This document shows, piece by piece, positions 12,090 through 22,129 of a stretch of 64,000 nucleotides of DNA. The translations under genes and the position numbers were made by a program. The stretch comes from Membranipora membranacea (lineage: Eukaryota; Bryozoa; Gymnolaemata; Cheilostomatida; Membraniporidae). Position 1 is the stretch's first letter. Each line of letters starts with the position of its first letter. Where the stretch lies: NCBI GenBank assembly GCA_914767715.1, contig OU612072.1, positions 20,150,001-20,214,000 on the forward strand. Reading direction: 5' to 3'. The notes below the pieces were generated by a model. That model saw only the letters and a program-made list of their open reading frames with translations, did not search any database and was not told the origin of the DNA.

Positions 12090-12860
12090 ATTATAAAGGT
12101 CCTAACATGGTTGACATGCAAAAAGCGGCATTTTTCAGCTAATTTGCAAGTCATTTAGACAAATCGTCTTCCAAACAAGGAATTATTTGCCACTAAGAAT
12201 GAGATATAGGTAGGCAAGCAAATTAGTGCATGGACAATTGATACCAACATTCAATCATCTGGAGGACATACTATCTTGTAAAAATCAACCAAAGTAAATA
12301 AGTTTTTGGTTCACCAGACCTTATCGATCTGAAGATATTGCAAGTGGGGTCCTTTTTTCTCGAGGTTACTCATCTGTCACATTAGCACAAGGGAGAATAA
12401 AAACGAACTGTTTGTATATTGCATTGTGGGATACTAATAAAATTCATTATTAAATATTTGACAGCTTTTTTTCCCTTAAACTACCTGCCCTTCCCACCCA
12501 AAAACGTGTTCAGCTGTTCTAATAGTGCCCTCTAAGCCTTTTCCGAGGACCACAGAAGGGCATTGAAATTTAAGGGAGAAATGGTTTTGAAAATCATCAA
12601 AATTCATATTGAGCTATGTTGTTTAAACATGTTGAACTGTAATTTTCGGACTGAAAATTGATGATGCAGGGGGTGACCGCTGACTTAGGTACAGTCGGGG
12701 TGGAGCCACTATGGGCAAATATTGGCCTGGCTAATTATTTTAAAACAACCCCAACCATTGGACGAGGTGGAATAGAAAACAAAGTTCCTGCGCGTTGCAT
12801 TGTGTGATACTCATTCACTTATCTAAGAATATTTGGAAGCCTAAAATCTATTTGATCAAA
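12090..12860 (+). repeat. Interspersed repeat (family R2), plus-oriented copy
   Basis: This matches the reverse complement of 40150-41030 in order: TAACATGGTTGACATGCAAAAAG, GGAATTATTTGCCACTAAG, the CACAAGGGAGAATAAAAACG block, AATATTTGACAGC and AAACTACCTGCCCTTCCCACC-like pieces (in part). GCATTGTGGGATA occurs at 12421 and a variant near 12794. No open frame is present. It looks like an old non-coding mobile-element copy. Confidence 0.6.
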
Positions 12861-12894
12861 AGTGAGGAAAAGGATTGACATATATAACTCTCTC

Positions 12895-13123
12895 CCCTGT
12901 TTATGACACAACAGAGGGTGGGCTGCCCCTAAAGAGGGACGCAAGTTGCCCGGAGTCCTCATACTGAGAGTGTGATACATCCTAGCAAGCTAGAATGCAT
13001 CCTAGAGGCGAGGCCATGGTGGACCTCCTAATCGTGAGTGTGCAGCAAGCTGCCAGAAACTGAAACAGGCACTTATCAGCCAATAGCCAAGACACTTTGA
13101 TCTAAGCCAATAGGCCGAGAAGC
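12895..13123 (-). mobile_element. U2-snRNA-headed SINE, copy 1 (perfect TSD)
   Basis: This is a 229-bp element read on the minus strand. Its 5' end GCTTCTCGGCCTATTGGC is nearly identical to the 5' end of U2 snRNA and is followed by TTAGATCAAAGTGTC-type sequence. The 3' end is CATAAACAGGG. Flanking repeats ATATATAACTCTCTC at 12880-12894 and 13124-13138 are identical over 15 bp, so this copy is a recent insertion with a target-site duplication. It lacks tRNA boxes A and B and has no open frame. Confidence 0.85.
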
Positions 13124-13139
13124 ATATATAACTCTCTCA

Positions 13140-13400
13140 AAATAAAGGAGAAGATTGTGATTGTGTGTGCCACCTGTGAACGTTAGGCTGTCATATTCAA
13201 TCCAATTGCAAATGGGTGTCAAAAGCATTGCGCAGCATTGTCCCTCAGATAAAAGCGTTCTATTCAAATAGTTTATGAATTGAATAATTTGTCCTACGCA
13301 TCGTAGCAAAAGCCTAAGCGAACCAAGCTGTCAAGTTTAAGGAAAATTGGAAAGTTCAGTATCTACATTGCATTGTGGGATATCACATAATTGCAGGACT
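13140..13400 (+). other. Short intergenic tract ending in a GCATTGTGGGATA repeat piece
   Basis: Only the last part is recognisable: GCTGTCAAGTTTAAGG through GGAAAATTGGAAAG to GCATTGTGGGATATC at about 13370. It matches similar pieces at 37.73 and 39.27 kb. Confidence 0.45.
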
Positions 13401-13439
13401 ATAAAATATGGTGTCAGGAGGTGCAAATGTCTGTTGTTT

Positions 13440-14620
13440 TTATATTTTCTACTTCAAAGAGGAAGGGTGGGCTCACGCACACACCCCGTTCCATGTCTTT
13501 GTTAGTGGTTGCCGTTCCACGACGCAGAGTAGAACCTTGTGCGCCGCCCGCAGAAGCATCATGCACGCAAGTAAGACCCACATGCAAAACTTGCCGACGC
13601 TGTCATTAACTAGCACACATGAGACTAGTCGCGAGGCCTGCGCTTGACACTTTGAAGTTTGAACTGTGATAGGCTGCTGAAATTGACGTGGCAGTGCCAG
13701 CTTGGAAAAGCAGCCTTCGGTTTTGACTCCCCGGAGACCGAGTGATTTTGCTAGAGAGCACTTTTATGGCAATGCACGGCGCTGACAATAGACATCGACA
13801 GAAATTTTCCGGGCGAACAGAGGAGCCGATTGAAACATTTGCCCGCTGCTAGGACGGGAGACGGTGTGCCCTACAATGAACAAACATGCATTTAGAAGCA
13901 ACAACTGGATGCACTGCTGCAATAGATTATCTCCTCATGGGTCAAAGGCCTCAACGTCACTCTCTCCGACACCGGTCGCTGGCGCCGGCACTCCTCAGCC
14001 GAAAACGAGTTTTTGCATTTGCGCGCGCTGTCAATCGACGCTGCACAGCAGTGCCGCCATCAGTACGTTAGTGCTTCTCCAAGCTCAAAATTAAGTAAGT
14101 CGAAGCGCGCGGCTCGCCGGACCGTCGCTGATTGCAAGTGATCCCCGACACTGTACCAGCTGGGCGCGCATCCGCGCTGCGGCATCACAATAAGATCGTT
14201 TCCATGATACAGCTTGCCCCGATATTTTGAACCCGGCCTGCCTTGCCAAACAGCTTGGCGGGTGTGTGCCGGTTGGGCAGAAGCTTGCACAAATAGGATG
14301 GTTGCGACAAAGTCAATCATGTGCCAAGTGGCATCAGTCACGGCGGAGGAAAGCAGGCAAATGCGGCCGCGCGCGATAATGAATGGCACTGGAGCTGCCT
14401 TTTATCGTCTGAAGCCGCTGTCATCATCAGCGCTCGTGCGCAGCAGAGCTCAAACAAATAACACAGTATGACACGACAACCCTTGGTATAAGCCTGCACG
14501 TCGGCGCCTGGTCAGTCATCTCCAAAAACTCGCAGCCGCGCAGTAGAACACGCCCATGTCATAAGGCGATCTCGGTCACTGTGGAACAGGCCTGCGTCAC
14601 CTCCTTGGTGATGATCGCAT
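13440..14620 (+). other. GC-rich island, probable rDNA external spacer fragment
   Basis: Base composition changes sharply here: CpG-containing words such as GCGCGCG, GGCGCCGG and CCGCGCG are frequent, whereas neighbours are AT-rich and CpG-poor. The island runs directly into the first bases of 18S rRNA in the sense orientation, which is where a 5' external transcribed spacer would sit. I infer a displaced copy of rDNA spacer. Open frames of 60-110 codons here overlap on both strands and look like GC-driven chance frames, so I call none. Confidence 0.55.
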
Positions 14621-14642
14621 TATCTGGTTGATCCTGCCAGTA
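14621..14642 (+). rRNA. 5'-terminal fragment of 18S rRNA (about 22 nt only)
   Basis: TATCTGGTTGATCCTGCC then AGTA matches the universally conserved start of eukaryotic 18S rRNA (usual form TACCTGGTTGATCCTGCC) with one difference. The match stops at once: the next bases ATTATAACAAAATC are unrelated AT-rich DNA. It is a broken-off end, not a gene. Confidence 0.8.
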
Positions 14643-14789
14643 ATTATAACAAAATCGATTCATCAACCACCTGGTTTAAACAATTGATATGTCAAGCTTG
14701 TCTCGAATTTCAAAATTAAAATTTAACATAACTGTATAACTCAGGGCTCTCAATTACTGAGATTTAGTCCCAGTTGCTTAGATTTTTGG

Positions 14790-14998
14790 GCATGAATATG
14801 AATATTCATATCCATACAAAACTATTTGTTGGACCACCGAACCATGTTCCTTGCTCTAAGATACTCAGTTTTTTTCAGCTGGTTACTAACTTGGATTTCC
14901 CCTCATATTCATATCCATACAGAGCTATTTGTTTGAACACCGAACCACCACCATGTTCCTGGCTCTAGGACTTTCAGATTTTGCAGCTGGTTACTAAT
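14790..14998. repeat. Tandem duplication, about 105-bp unit, two copies
   Basis: Copy one (about 14790-14892) and copy two (about 14895-14998) share CATATTCATATCCATAC-like starts, a CACCGAACCA block, CATGTTCCTNGCTCTA and CAGCTGGTTACTAA ends. They differ by scattered substitutions and a CCA insertion. No function is seen. Confidence 0.75.
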
Positions 14999-15119
14999 GA
15001 TATATGCTTTGTTGGTGGAAGACGAAAGATTTGACGATATCTATTAGCTGGCAGAATAGATAGAATGATGGAACAATTTGTGAGTTCATCATTATTATTA
15101 TTCAGTTTCTTTATTCTGT

Positions 15120-15640
15120 GATTATTTTTTCTCAGCTTAGATCAAACATATCGGTGACAATATCCACAATATAAGGCCAAACAAGCTTCAACATCTTCAC
15201 TGTAATTCTGTCAGGTCCTGTACTTTTACTAACAGGAATGTGGAACAATATACTTGTACATGTGAAAGGGTCGAATTGTGGTATGTCTGACAAATTATTT
15301 TCTGATTCGAAAATGTCATCTCGTCCGTTACAGCAAGCTTCTTTGTGATTGATTTTGCAATGGATATGAAATGGCTGTTAATTATTGATCTGTACTCAAG
15401 TTTGTCGCAGGGAAAGTTTGCTTCTTTTTATTCTTCGAAATATCCCAAACAGGTTTGGTATTACCTTTAGACTCTTAAATAGTATTAGCAATAGCTCTTT
15501 TCTTCTTTTGTCTGATCATATTAGTGACATAATTTTGCTGTTTTTTATATCCTTCCAATCACCGTTTTGTTTGAGTTGATTTTTGATATTGATGTTCGTT
15601 TTTACCTCATCATCCTACCATTTCTGAAGATTATGCGTTC
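15120..15640 (-). pseudogene. LINE fragment: linker and start of reverse transcriptase
   Basis: Minus-strand translation, with several stops and frame changes, gives pieces typical of non-LTR elements. They are NGDWKDIKKQQN, then RQKKKRAIANTI, then KPVWDISKNKKK (the linker before RT), and later VSKSTGPDRITVKMLKLVWP, the conserved S-x-GPD-I first RT block. The palm with its YADD motif is missing. This is a truncated, decayed copy. Confidence 0.6.
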
Positions 15641-16539
15641 AAACAAAAGGAGTCTTCTTAAACACGAGTTTTGATATAAGATGATTAAAATGCCTATAGA
15701 ACTTCTGAAACATTGAGTCTATTGATCTTTCACTCAACTCAGTATTGGTGCTCATGAGCTGAATTCAAAACAGCTTCCATTTACACTGTCAGTTAAATTC
15801 CGCAGTAATTTCCCAAACTCAGCAATCTTATGCGAGTCATTTTCCGTAGAATTATCATAGCACACAACTTAAGGTATAATGTCTAGCTGGAAAAATCCTT
15901 TTGTGACCTTAGGAAACAATTGATGTCGCACCCCCTGACAGTTATACACAATTTACCATATAAGGTTTCCATCATTATGGCTGGCCAGTGTTCATGTGTT
16001 GCAAAATACACAAATAGTTGCTTTCTTGCACTTTTGCTTTACAACTTAATTCCTCTCAGTGCCAATTCGAGACACTTGCTACGTCAGCAAATGCATCACC
16101 TAATTCATACTCAAGAGTCATCATACCCGGCCCTGTCCTTCAATGCTCTTGTAGGAGGTCCATGCATTTCTCATCGGAGTATACTAAGATTGTGTATTTT
16201 GGAAATAGCCTTTAATTCATTATGTGTGTGAAGCCTCTGATAGGAGGGGAAGTACCTAGTAACTGTAGGCTGTTGTCATGTGTTTCTATATCAATGGATA
16301 TCACAGGGGCGGGTTAGGCAGGCATGGTATTGAGAACTGTCGGCATCCACATTCCTACCAGTGTAAACATCCTGTGGCCATGAACAGGCCTAATGAGTTT
16401 AAAGCTGTCTGAACTGGAATAAGAACACTGCCATTGTTCTTTAGACTACATGGTGAATACGGATCTGATCACAACGTCATTTTTTTTTTAAAACGGAGAA
16501 TAGGTGAATATTACCATTCTCCTCACAACCATGAATGAC
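15641..16539. other. Intergenic, with a short CTGATAAGAG-family remnant
   Basis: Nothing coding is recognised. At about 16215-16330 there is a fragment related to the repeat at 37.34 and 44.54 kb (CTCTGATAGGAGGGGAAGTA, then TAACTGTAGGCTGT). Near 16036 a block ending GTGCCAATTCGAGAC matches one near 22615. Confidence 0.4.
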
Positions 16540-17550
16540 TTACAAATAGTAGAAGAGGTGTTCTGCCGATTCTTTCACCTCCGGGCAGAACAAGCAGTCA
16601 ATTCTCACTCCTGGCATATTATATTTAGCAATGAAGTCTCCAGTCTTAATCCCTCCAAGTGCTATCATCCACATAAAATCAATATTTTTAATTGATATCA
16701 ATCCGTCATACCAGATTGTGAAAACCCTTCGCCTATAATTATCTTTATCAACTCCTTTGAGCACTCTAATATTGATTGGATCCTTCTTTTCACATAGCCA
16801 TGCACAGCTCTGATGCACGGACTTATGTTGAACCCTATCCTCTCCAAACAATCCCACAACTTCCCCCTCAACCTATCAACCTCAATATACACTCCCCAGA
16901 TACTAAACCAATGTGAAGCTGAAATAGATTATGTATGAGGAGCCATCCTACATGACCAGAGACCTAGACCTAAAAAAATATGTGAGAAGTAAAAACCTCT
17001 GGTGGTTAAAGCTCGATGAACCCGGTCTGTACAGTTTATGCCAATGATGGATTGCTTGGCATTTTTTTCTAAGATGTATCACGCCCAAAACCACCGTTCT
17101 CAACCAATGTCTCACGGTTTTTCTAGCAAAAACTTGTTTGCAGCCTTCACCCCATATAAATTGAAAAACCAAGTTCCGTATCTCTAAACTTTATTCGTTG
17201 GCAGGTATACTCCTGAAATATAATTCAACTGTGAAAAAATATTTGAGTGTTACAGCATTACCCTACCCCTCAGCGTCAAACTAAATCTAGCCTGACTTGA
17301 GGTCTTTTGTGGCTTTTGATAATATTTTTATTGGCAGAGATGACTATATCTTCAGAGTGTCTGGAGAAAAACACACCGCACACTTTGATCTCCCCTGCTA
17401 TCATCCACTCATAACTATTAGGTCTATATCTAGACAAACAAAGAATCTGGGTTTTATCTTGAGCTAATTGACTACCTCTCATATCTGTAACCTTTTCAAA
17501 AAAAGAAAATGTTTTACTAATGTCGGCTTCATAAGAATAAAGCGGAAGAG
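16540..17550 (-). pseudogene. L1/Tx1-like LINE remnant, RT thumb and zinc-binding tail
   Basis: Reading the minus strand from 17550 down gives ISKTFSFFEKVTDMRGSQL and QDKTQILCLSRY (the S-G-x-x-L-N-x-x-K-T-x-I-L block after the RT palm), then FQFIWGEG. The last part is KTGDFIAKYNMPGVRIDC followed by LFCPEVKESAEHLFYYL. The C-P-x-C-type spacing before EHLF resembles the zinc-binding tail of L1/Tx1 reverse transcriptases. Frames change at least twice and the catalytic palm is missing. The relic is non-functional. Confidence 0.65.
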
Positions 17551-17689
17551 TAAGGAAGCACTGGTGCCTTATAATTGAGGTATCAAGGCATTTCCTTACT
17601 AAATTTCATCGCATCATTATAATTTATCTCAATATATGTTTTTGATATGAGTTGAGTTTTTTTCCTCTCATACAACTCTACAATATTTT

Positions 17690-17850
17690 AGGCTAAGCTT
17701 CATGTTTTGCCTTCAAGGGCAATTGACGCGGGCGATCCGGGTTCGAGTCCCGGCCGTGGCAGATGTTTTTCATTTTCAAAATCAAAAGTGGACCACTCAT
17801 TCGAGGCATGGAACCATAGTGAATGACATGCAGGCCTGGTTTAAAGTGCG
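17690..17850 (+). mobile_element. tRNA-derived SINE (family S1), copy with box A lost
   Basis: It keeps box B (GGTTCGAGTCC) in a perfect CCGGG/CCCGG T stem, then the GCCGTGGCAGATG acceptor end and a tail containing AGGCATGGAACCATAGTGAA. The same order occurs at 48695-48905. The left part of the tRNA region is shortened, so box A is missing. Confidence 0.7.
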
Positions 17851-18720
17851 AAAATTCAACCAATATAATTATTGTGTATCTGAGAAGCCTGTATTATGTC
17901 TATCAAACTCAACTCTCTCCATTAGATTGAAAGGCTTATTACTTTAAACTGTGTTGCCACTAGTCTTAGCCTAAGATTTTAATGCTATCTGTGCTAGTGC
18001 CAACACCTACTGGGGAACTACCATCCTGTACACCATATAACTGAGATGGCTGACAATGATATAGTATAACATCAAGAGCTCCTTTGTAGACAGGTAATGA
18101 ATATACACCAGGCTTACAATAGTTGATTTACATTTGCCTCCCTCAGCCCACATACCATAACATTCAGAGCTAACTCCATGCTCAGAGCATCTCTGGCTAA
18201 CAAATAGAAATAGCTGAGAGCCATTCACTCTCAATAATCACAAAGAGCGTAGTTTAGACTATGCCAATAATCTGTACTCATAGTACTTGCTGTGACACCA
18301 ATTTTGAGTTTTTTTTATCATCAGTCAGCTTATTTTCAGTAGTATGTGGTTCTGTGGAAAATATGGCTTCATTCACATATCACTTCTCTCCGCTACGGCA
18401 TGTAGGACAATTGATAAAAAGTAATTCCTCGCTCAACTTGTGAGCGATGTTGTACATTTTTATTAGTAGCAAAGTTTTCTGATAATTCTGCTAGCATAGT
18501 TTAGCTGATGTATTCTATTTATGCAGTTGCTGCCAATATAACAGATTGCACAAAATATAACGTAGGGTATGGTACAACACAGAAGAGTTGAACATAAGTA
18601 TTTTGTCGGGTCATCATACTCATTACTAAGAGTTTTCTGTGCTTATTCTGTGCAAAAATTGTGAGCGGACAATTTGAATGGAATGCTTTGGATTTCCATC
18701 ATGACGAATAGAAAAGATTT
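17851..18720. other. Intergenic, nothing recognised
   Basis: I see no coding frame with family features, RNA gene or element boundary in this tract. Confidence 0.3.
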
Positions 18721-18793
18721 GCCCCAGCGCGATTTGAATCTGGGCCTCTCGCGTTATAGACTTTGATGCTACCTTGCACAGCAATATCTATTC
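18721..18793 (-). tRNA. tRNA-like fragment, minus strand (weak)
   Basis: The minus strand ends CAGATTCAAATCGCGCTGG then GGC, resembling a box B and acceptor end, with GGTAGCATCAAAGTC as a possible D-arm part. Stems are imperfect and the anticodon cannot be assigned. It is more likely a SINE relic than a tRNA gene. Confidence 0.3.
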
Positions 18794-18834
18794 ATTACAG
18801 GAGATATTGCCTGGTCACGTGTATTATCACTCAC

Positions 18835-18915
18835 GGCCCGCGGATTCTGTAAGCGCCCCTCCCACACCCTCCCCGCCACGCCTACGGCGTGTGGATCGGG
18901 CTGCGCCCGATTATT
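18835..18915. other. Short GC-rich patch with nested hairpins
   Basis: An 80-bp GC-rich patch in AT-rich surroundings contains CGCCTACGGCG and TCGGGCTGCGCCCGA, both self-complementary. It lies next to the tRNA-like fragment and may be part of the same element. Confidence 0.4.
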
Positions 18916-19559
18916 ATGCTCATCTCTGAAAAGTCAGTGAGTGAAATTTTTTAGAATATACGCCCCTGCCTGGTCATCTAAATACAAACTCATTGAATAT
19001 AAGGTCAATCCAATTATATAATATTGACTAGAACTGTAAAGGCTTATACTATAACTATACAATAGCAATAATGAATGAAATTTATATAGCAGGCAGGGTT
19101 AATTACACGATAACGGTTGCTGGTTGGGTAATGATATATGGGTCAGTTTCGAACAATTCTAGAATTGCACAGAATTGTCCAACAATTCTTGGGTATGAAA
19201 TGCAGTGCTGCTTGTGTTTGTTGGACCCCCAAAAGTGCGCCGACCGAAGTAAAGCACAGACACTTCGGCCTCACAGTTGAGGTTATCATGTTAACATGTG
19301 AGGGAATAGAAAACCATGCCAACTTGACGAATACAACCCAGCTTCCCCTGTGCATATTGGTGTTCTATGTAGGGGTTATGCAAAATATGACGTATCAATA
19401 GCTGGTCTGTCATGTGCATTTGATGGCACCGTAGGCTTATGTAAAACTTAAAACACTACTACCCTGCACTCCTTAAATCAACCAGACCATGCTAGAAACA
19501 ACAATTGGGGCATCCTGAATAACATGCCATGCTCTTCCTCCTTTAAAAACATGCGAGTC
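18916..19559. other. Intergenic, nothing recognised
   Basis: AT-rich sequence without supported features. The 70-87 codon frames around 19140-19400 overlap each other on both strands and show no family features. Confidence 0.3.
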
Positions 19560-19980
19560 GGCTTTGCTTGATAGGTCCTATACAGAGTTCATACCTACCA
19601 TATAAATAAATTGTAATTGTTCGATACATAGTCATTCAAAATATCAGTTATATTTTATATACAATTTTTAAAGCAGGTCTGTTATCTTCAGAGATTTAAC
19701 CAAGGCCGCTTGCCTAAGCTATTTATGACCTTCAAGTTTTTTCTAAGCGACATAATATTATAAAAGCATTCAGCGTTTTTTTGAGACACTTAGCCACATA
19801 TGATCCAGGAAAGTATAATTGATTTTGAGAAGGCTGGAATGTAGAGCCTGCAACACAAACAACAACATCTACCAAAACAAACTCGGCATAAATGAGCAGA
19901 GAGGGAATAACTCCTGGATAGAGACTTCTGCAGACTAGCAACTGTAAGAGCTTCAGCCTAGAGAGGGTCATACTCATGGC
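19560..19980 (+). repeat. Interspersed repeat (family R3), partial copy
   Basis: It shares CTGTTATCTTCAGAGATTTA then CCAAGGCCG and later GACATAATAT blocks with 22130-22660 and 54200-54780. The left part is shortened. Confidence 0.5.
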
Positions 19981-20170
19981 TAAGCCAACCTAACAGAGCG
20001 GTGGTACTGTGTGTCGTACTGGTTGCCAAGCCAATAAAGCAGAGCTTGTGTCTAAAGAATAGCATACAAGCTAAATATTGTAGTGGGTACATTTACATCT
20101 GATAGAATACTTTGCGAAGCAGGACGTACCCGGACCGTGAACTATATGAGGTGTATTGATAATAATGATC

Positions 20171-20400
20171 TTGCTGTTTAGTAAGAAACAGAAGATTGGG
20201 CTGCCCCTAAAAAGGGACGCAAGGTGCCCTAAATCCCCATACTGAGAATGTGATGCATCCTAGAAAACTAGAATGCATCCTAGAGATGAGGCCATAAACA
20301 ACCTTCTAATCGTGGGTGTGCAGCAAGCTGCAAAAAACTGAACTGGTACTAATCGGCCAGTGGCAGTGACACTTTGTTCTTAGCCAATAGGCCAAAAGCA
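20171..20400 (-). mobile_element. U2-snRNA-headed SINE, copy 2 (perfect 12-bp TSD)
   Basis: This is a 230-bp minus-strand copy. The head is worn (GCTTTTGGCCTATTGGC) and the 3' end reads CTAAACAGCAA. It is flanked by ATAATAATGATC at 20159-20170 and 20401-20412, identical over 12 bp. Internal blocks match copy 1: CTAGGATGCATCACATTCTC near the middle and AGGGGCAGCCCA near the 3' end. Confidence 0.85.
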
Positions 20401-20412
20401 ATAATAATGATC

Positions 20413-20924
20413 AGATTTGACACTGGATTGGACACTTAATGACACTAATGTAGGAAATGGGCTACACTGTTTGTGATAATACTATAAGACGGTGCAGCCG
20501 TCTTAACATTGAATTCCATCTCGATAATTGCCGGGATTAAATGCGTATAGAATATATATTCATGATGATCATGAGATTGCTTCTGCGTTAATAAAAACAA
20601 GTTGAAGCTGTCTATATAATATTGGTAAAATAGGCTCACGAGGTTGAAATCAGGATAGATATCTCTTTACACATCAGGAATAGTCTGTTTGAATATTCTG
20701 TATTCGGAATATTCAGAGTAAGTAGGCATGGTACATCAATTATGTAAGCAGACAGCTTTGGATTGATTTTACAAGAGTTGTCCCCTCATCATTGAGTGTT
20801 ATTGTGTTCGCCATAATAATTGAGCATAACCTCGAAACCACCTTACCTTACCCATTTAAAGATGTTGTAAGGGATGTCTTTATTTTTGACGTACCAAATC
20901 AAGACTCAAAAATTTTGATAGCCT
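20413..20924. other. Intergenic, nothing recognised
   Basis: AT-rich tract. Only a GAGTTGTCCCCTC block near 20770, which recurs at other places in the window, is noticeable. Confidence 0.3.
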
Positions 20925-21530
20925 GGCTTTATTGTGTTCACGAAACCTTCTGATAAGAGAGGGAAGTAAATCTGGCTCGGCTCTACTTAGTAACTCTAAG
21001 CATTTAACATTTCTTTCTCGAGTCGAAAAATAAATCTTAGTGATGCATTATGCGGAAAACAATACTCTGTGATTAACCAAAATCACTACTTTGTGCCGCT
21101 AGCTTATCTGCCTATTGGCTAAGATCAAAGTGTCACTGCCAATGGCTGATTAGTGCCTGTGTCAGTTTCTGGCAGGTTGCTGCATACTCATGATTAGGAG
21201 GTCCACCATAGCCTCACCTCTAGGATGCATTCTGGTTTACTAGGATGTATCACACTCTCAGTATGAGGACTCCGAGCAACATGCGTTCCTCTTTAGAGGC
21301 AGCCCACCCTCTGTTTGCTCATAAACAGGGGGACTTGGTACTGCAAGCTTTTAGCGGGCATATTTCTTAATAGCGTCAATATCAGCAACACCAATATGGT
21401 TTTAAGTCAACTTTACAGGCCTTGGTGTTTTTGATGACCATGCCTATGCCCTGCCCTGGCCGATGAAAATATCACAAACTTTCCTTACATATAACCACAT
21501 AACATTATCAAGCTTCATTCTCTAGTGAAT
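20925..21530 (+). repeat. Interspersed repeat (family R1), interrupted by a U2-headed SINE
   Basis: Blocks match 37330-37640 in order: TGATAAGAGAGGGAAGTAAA, AATAAATCTTAGTGATGC, GGAAAACAATACT, TTAACCAAAAT, then after the insertion TTGGTACTGCAAG, GCGGGCATATTTCTTAATAG and GATGAAAATATC. The copy at 37.3 kb is uninterrupted at the corresponding point. Confidence 0.75.
21102..21332 (+). mobile_element. U2-snRNA-headed SINE, copy 3 (inside an R1 repeat)
   Basis: This is a 231-bp plus-strand copy starting GCTTATCTGCCTATTGGC and ending CATAAACAGGGGG (with a CTC before CATAAA). Flanks ACTTTGTGCCGCTA (21088-21101) and ACTTGGTACTGCAA (21333-21346) match at 10 of 14 positions, consistent with an aged target duplication. 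The related R1 copy at 37488-37502 has ACTTGGTACTGCAAG once, without insertion, so it acts as an empty site. Confidence 0.85.
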
Positions 21531-22129
21531 TACATGACTGAATGTACAGCGGATTTGAAATCGACAGATCATATATTCATGACACTGGAAAATGCTGGAC
21601 AATCAGAATTTAATGTTTCTTGAATTCATGTATCATGTTAGTTGTCTTCCCATCTCATCATTTTAGTAACTCTTCTAATTTTAACTTTTACATTTTTACT
21701 ATGATAAAGTTGATGTACTAGTTACAGAGAGTCGGCTTACTCAGTATAAATAGGCAATGCGCGTGGTTGCATCGGTGGGTATCGCAGCCCAGTCACAGTG
21801 ACACAATTAAATCATGTGCAAGCCGGGAATATTGATGTCGCTTGTATAAGCTTACAAATATTGTTAACTCGTTACTAGTTATCAGGATGGTGTCATTAGC
21901 CTTGTCGCCCAACTACCAAAAAAGAAGCCACGTGAAAAAGCTATGGCATTATAAGTTATGCCCTTTCCCCTTTATAAATTCCACCCCAACCTTGATGATG
22001 TCATGAAATCGCATCATCAGTGAAAATCAAACAACAATATACTACCTACAAATACCTTCGCAATGCTATGAATAAAGTTCAACTTTAATACATATAGCTC
22101 ACAGAGAGCAGACAACAACAACAGTTTTA
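21531..22129. other. Intergenic with decayed repeat piece
   Basis: Around 21890-22030 the sequence (TATGCCCTTTCCCCTTTATA and CCACCCCAACCTTGATGATG) resembles 26640-26720 and 53790-53880. No gene is seen. Confidence 0.35.

Noticed and set aside
11879-12154. Long Cys-Val / His-Thr frames
   Set aside because: Translation of the (AC)n microsatellite.
13391-14471. Several overlapping 60-110 codon frames
   Set aside because: All six frames are unusually open here because the island is GC-rich. Its junction with 18S suggests non-coding rDNA spacer.
14621-14642. A complete rDNA unit
   Set aside because: The 18S match ends after 22 nt; no 5.8S or 28S sequence was found in the window.
20171-20400. 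A functional U2 snRNA gene
   Set aside because: Only the first about 30 nt match. The Sm site, branch-site region and 3' stem-loops of U2 are not recognisable, and target duplications show transposition.
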